DNA from: M3007 sp032115775
GTDB lineage: Bacteria; Bacteroidota; Bacteroidia; Chitinophagales; Saprospiraceae
DNA: 5,763 nt
Assembly (NCBI GenBank): GCA_032115775.1
Contig: JAUMBL010000048.1
Location: 1 to 5,763, forward strand
Reading direction: 5' to 3'
The number at the start of each line of letters is the position of its first letter. The first letter of the stretch is position 1. The notes below the pieces were generated by a model. It saw only the letters and a list, made by a program, of their open reading frames with translations. It was not told the DNA's origin and searched no databases. Positions 4,973 through 5,763 of the stretch are shown here, one piece after another. The position numbers and the translations under genes are program-made.

Positions 4973-5763
4973 ATGTTAGAGAGAGCGATTTTTAACGACC
5001 TTACGCAGCATTTGCCTTTGCAGGAAGTCACCGTAATTACCGGGATGCGACGCACTGGCAAAACCACGGCACTGCAATATATGCTGAACCAGGTAGGGCA
5101 TGAAAACAAACTGTATCTCGACCTGGAGCGACTGGAGTACCGAAGGATATTTCTGCGGAATAGTTTTGCCGAGATGCAGGCCGACCTGGAATTCCTGGGT
5201 TACGATTTTTCCAAAGCGGGCGTTATCGCCATGGACGAGGTACAATTAGTACCTGAGGTGGTGTCTTTTATTAAATATTACCACGATCATCATTCGGTGA
5301 AGTTCATCATTACAGGATCGAGTTCGTTTTATTTGAAAAACAGGATTACCGAAAGTCTGGCAGGGCGGAAACGCATTTTTGAAATGTATCCGTTGGATTT
5401 CATCGAGTTTCTCCGGTTTAAAGGAGCAGACCCGGCGCCTTTGCAAAATGCACGCTTGTCCAATTACCGCCCCATCGTTTTTTCGAAATATCAATCCTTG
5501 TATGAGGAATATTTGCGATACGGCGGTTTCCCCCAGGTCGTATTGTCTGATCAGCGGCAGCACAAAGAGCAAATGCTGAGAGACATTCTCAATTCCTACC
5601 TTGAACTGGACGTAAAAATACTCTCGGATTATTCCGTTATTGACGATCTGTACCGCCTGGTAACACTGTTGTCCGCTCGAATTGGAAACAAACTGGATTA
5701 TCAGAAAATCGGTGTCTTAATGGGCATCAACCGGCATAAAATAAAAGCGTATATCCAGTTGTT
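4973..5763 (+). CDS. AAA-type ATPase of the DUF4143 family, 3' end outside the window
   Basis: The frame is open from ATG 4973 to the window edge, giving 263 residues; family members are usually about 370-420, so the C-terminal third is missing. The Walker A motif is GMRRTGKTT (24-32), followed by LYLDLE (47-52). Walker B is VIAMDEVQ (84-91, Asp88/Glu89), and a sensor-1-like strand FIITGSSS lies at 111-118. ESLAGRKR (127-134) and YPLDFIEFL (139-147) are characteristic of this family. The segment after about residue 200, including YLELDVKILSDYSVIDDLYR and then IGVLMGINRHKIKAYI, resembles the winged-helix part that begins the DUF4143 region. These proteins occur in many copies in Bacteroidota and related genomes; their cellular role is not established, and proposals include DNA-associated or toxin-antitoxin-like functions. 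The start is supported by the promoter just upstream and by MLERAIFNDL leading directly into the P-loop domain. No damage is seen. Confidence 0.93.
   Translation, partial: MLERAIFNDLTQHLPLQEVTVITGMRRTGKTTALQYMLNQVGHENKLYLDLERLEYRRIFLRNSFAEMQADLEFLGYDFSKAGVIAMDEVQLVPEVVSFIKYYHDHHSVKFIITGSSSFYLKNRITESLAGRKRIFEMYPLDFIEFLRFKGADPAPLQNARLSNYRPIVFSKYQSLYEEYLRYGGFPQVVLSDQRQHKEQMLRDILNSYLELDVKILSDYSVIDDLYRLVTLLSARIGNKLDYQKIGVLMGINRHKIKAYIQL

Overview
The window looks like chromosomal DNA from a Bacteroidota bacterium. Three things suggest this: a promoter of the Bacteroidota type (TTTG, 20 bp, TAACTTTG) in front of the last gene, A-rich regions without Shine-Dalgarno sites before the starts, and the gene families themselves (a large secreted WG-repeat protein, a small IS200-like Y1 transposase, a DUF4143-type ATPase). 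GC-rich genes alternating with AT-rich spacers would suit a Saprospiraceae-like genome, but that rank is a guess.

Layout. Positions 1-622 hold no convincing gene. They contain a perfect 20-bp inverted repeat (82-123) with an extra copy of its core at 58-69, and an open frame (304-622, first ATG at 403) that may be gene debris. A 988-residue exported WG-repeat protein follows at 623-3589. From 3596 to 4621 lies a repeat-rich island: a 90-bp module starting six bases after the WG stop codon, a 29-bp sequence present twice, an inverted module with a strong hairpin, a 145-residue HUH/Y1 transposase (4069-4506), and a second copy of the 90-bp module (88/90 identical). The stretch 4622-4972 is a spacer with a possible broken small reading frame and a good promoter. 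It leads into an AAA-type ATPase (4973 to the window edge, incomplete).

How the parts relate. All genes point to the right, but nothing suggests a shared pathway. The best-supported unit is the transposase with the inverted hairpin modules on each side of it. This resembles a REP-associated tyrosine transposase (RAYT) with its REP/BIME-like partners, or an IS200-like element with unusually long inverted ends. An additional module next to the WG gene suggests the sequence has been copied locally. The ATPase appears to be transcribed from its own promoter. No CRISPR array, tRNA or rRNA was recognised.
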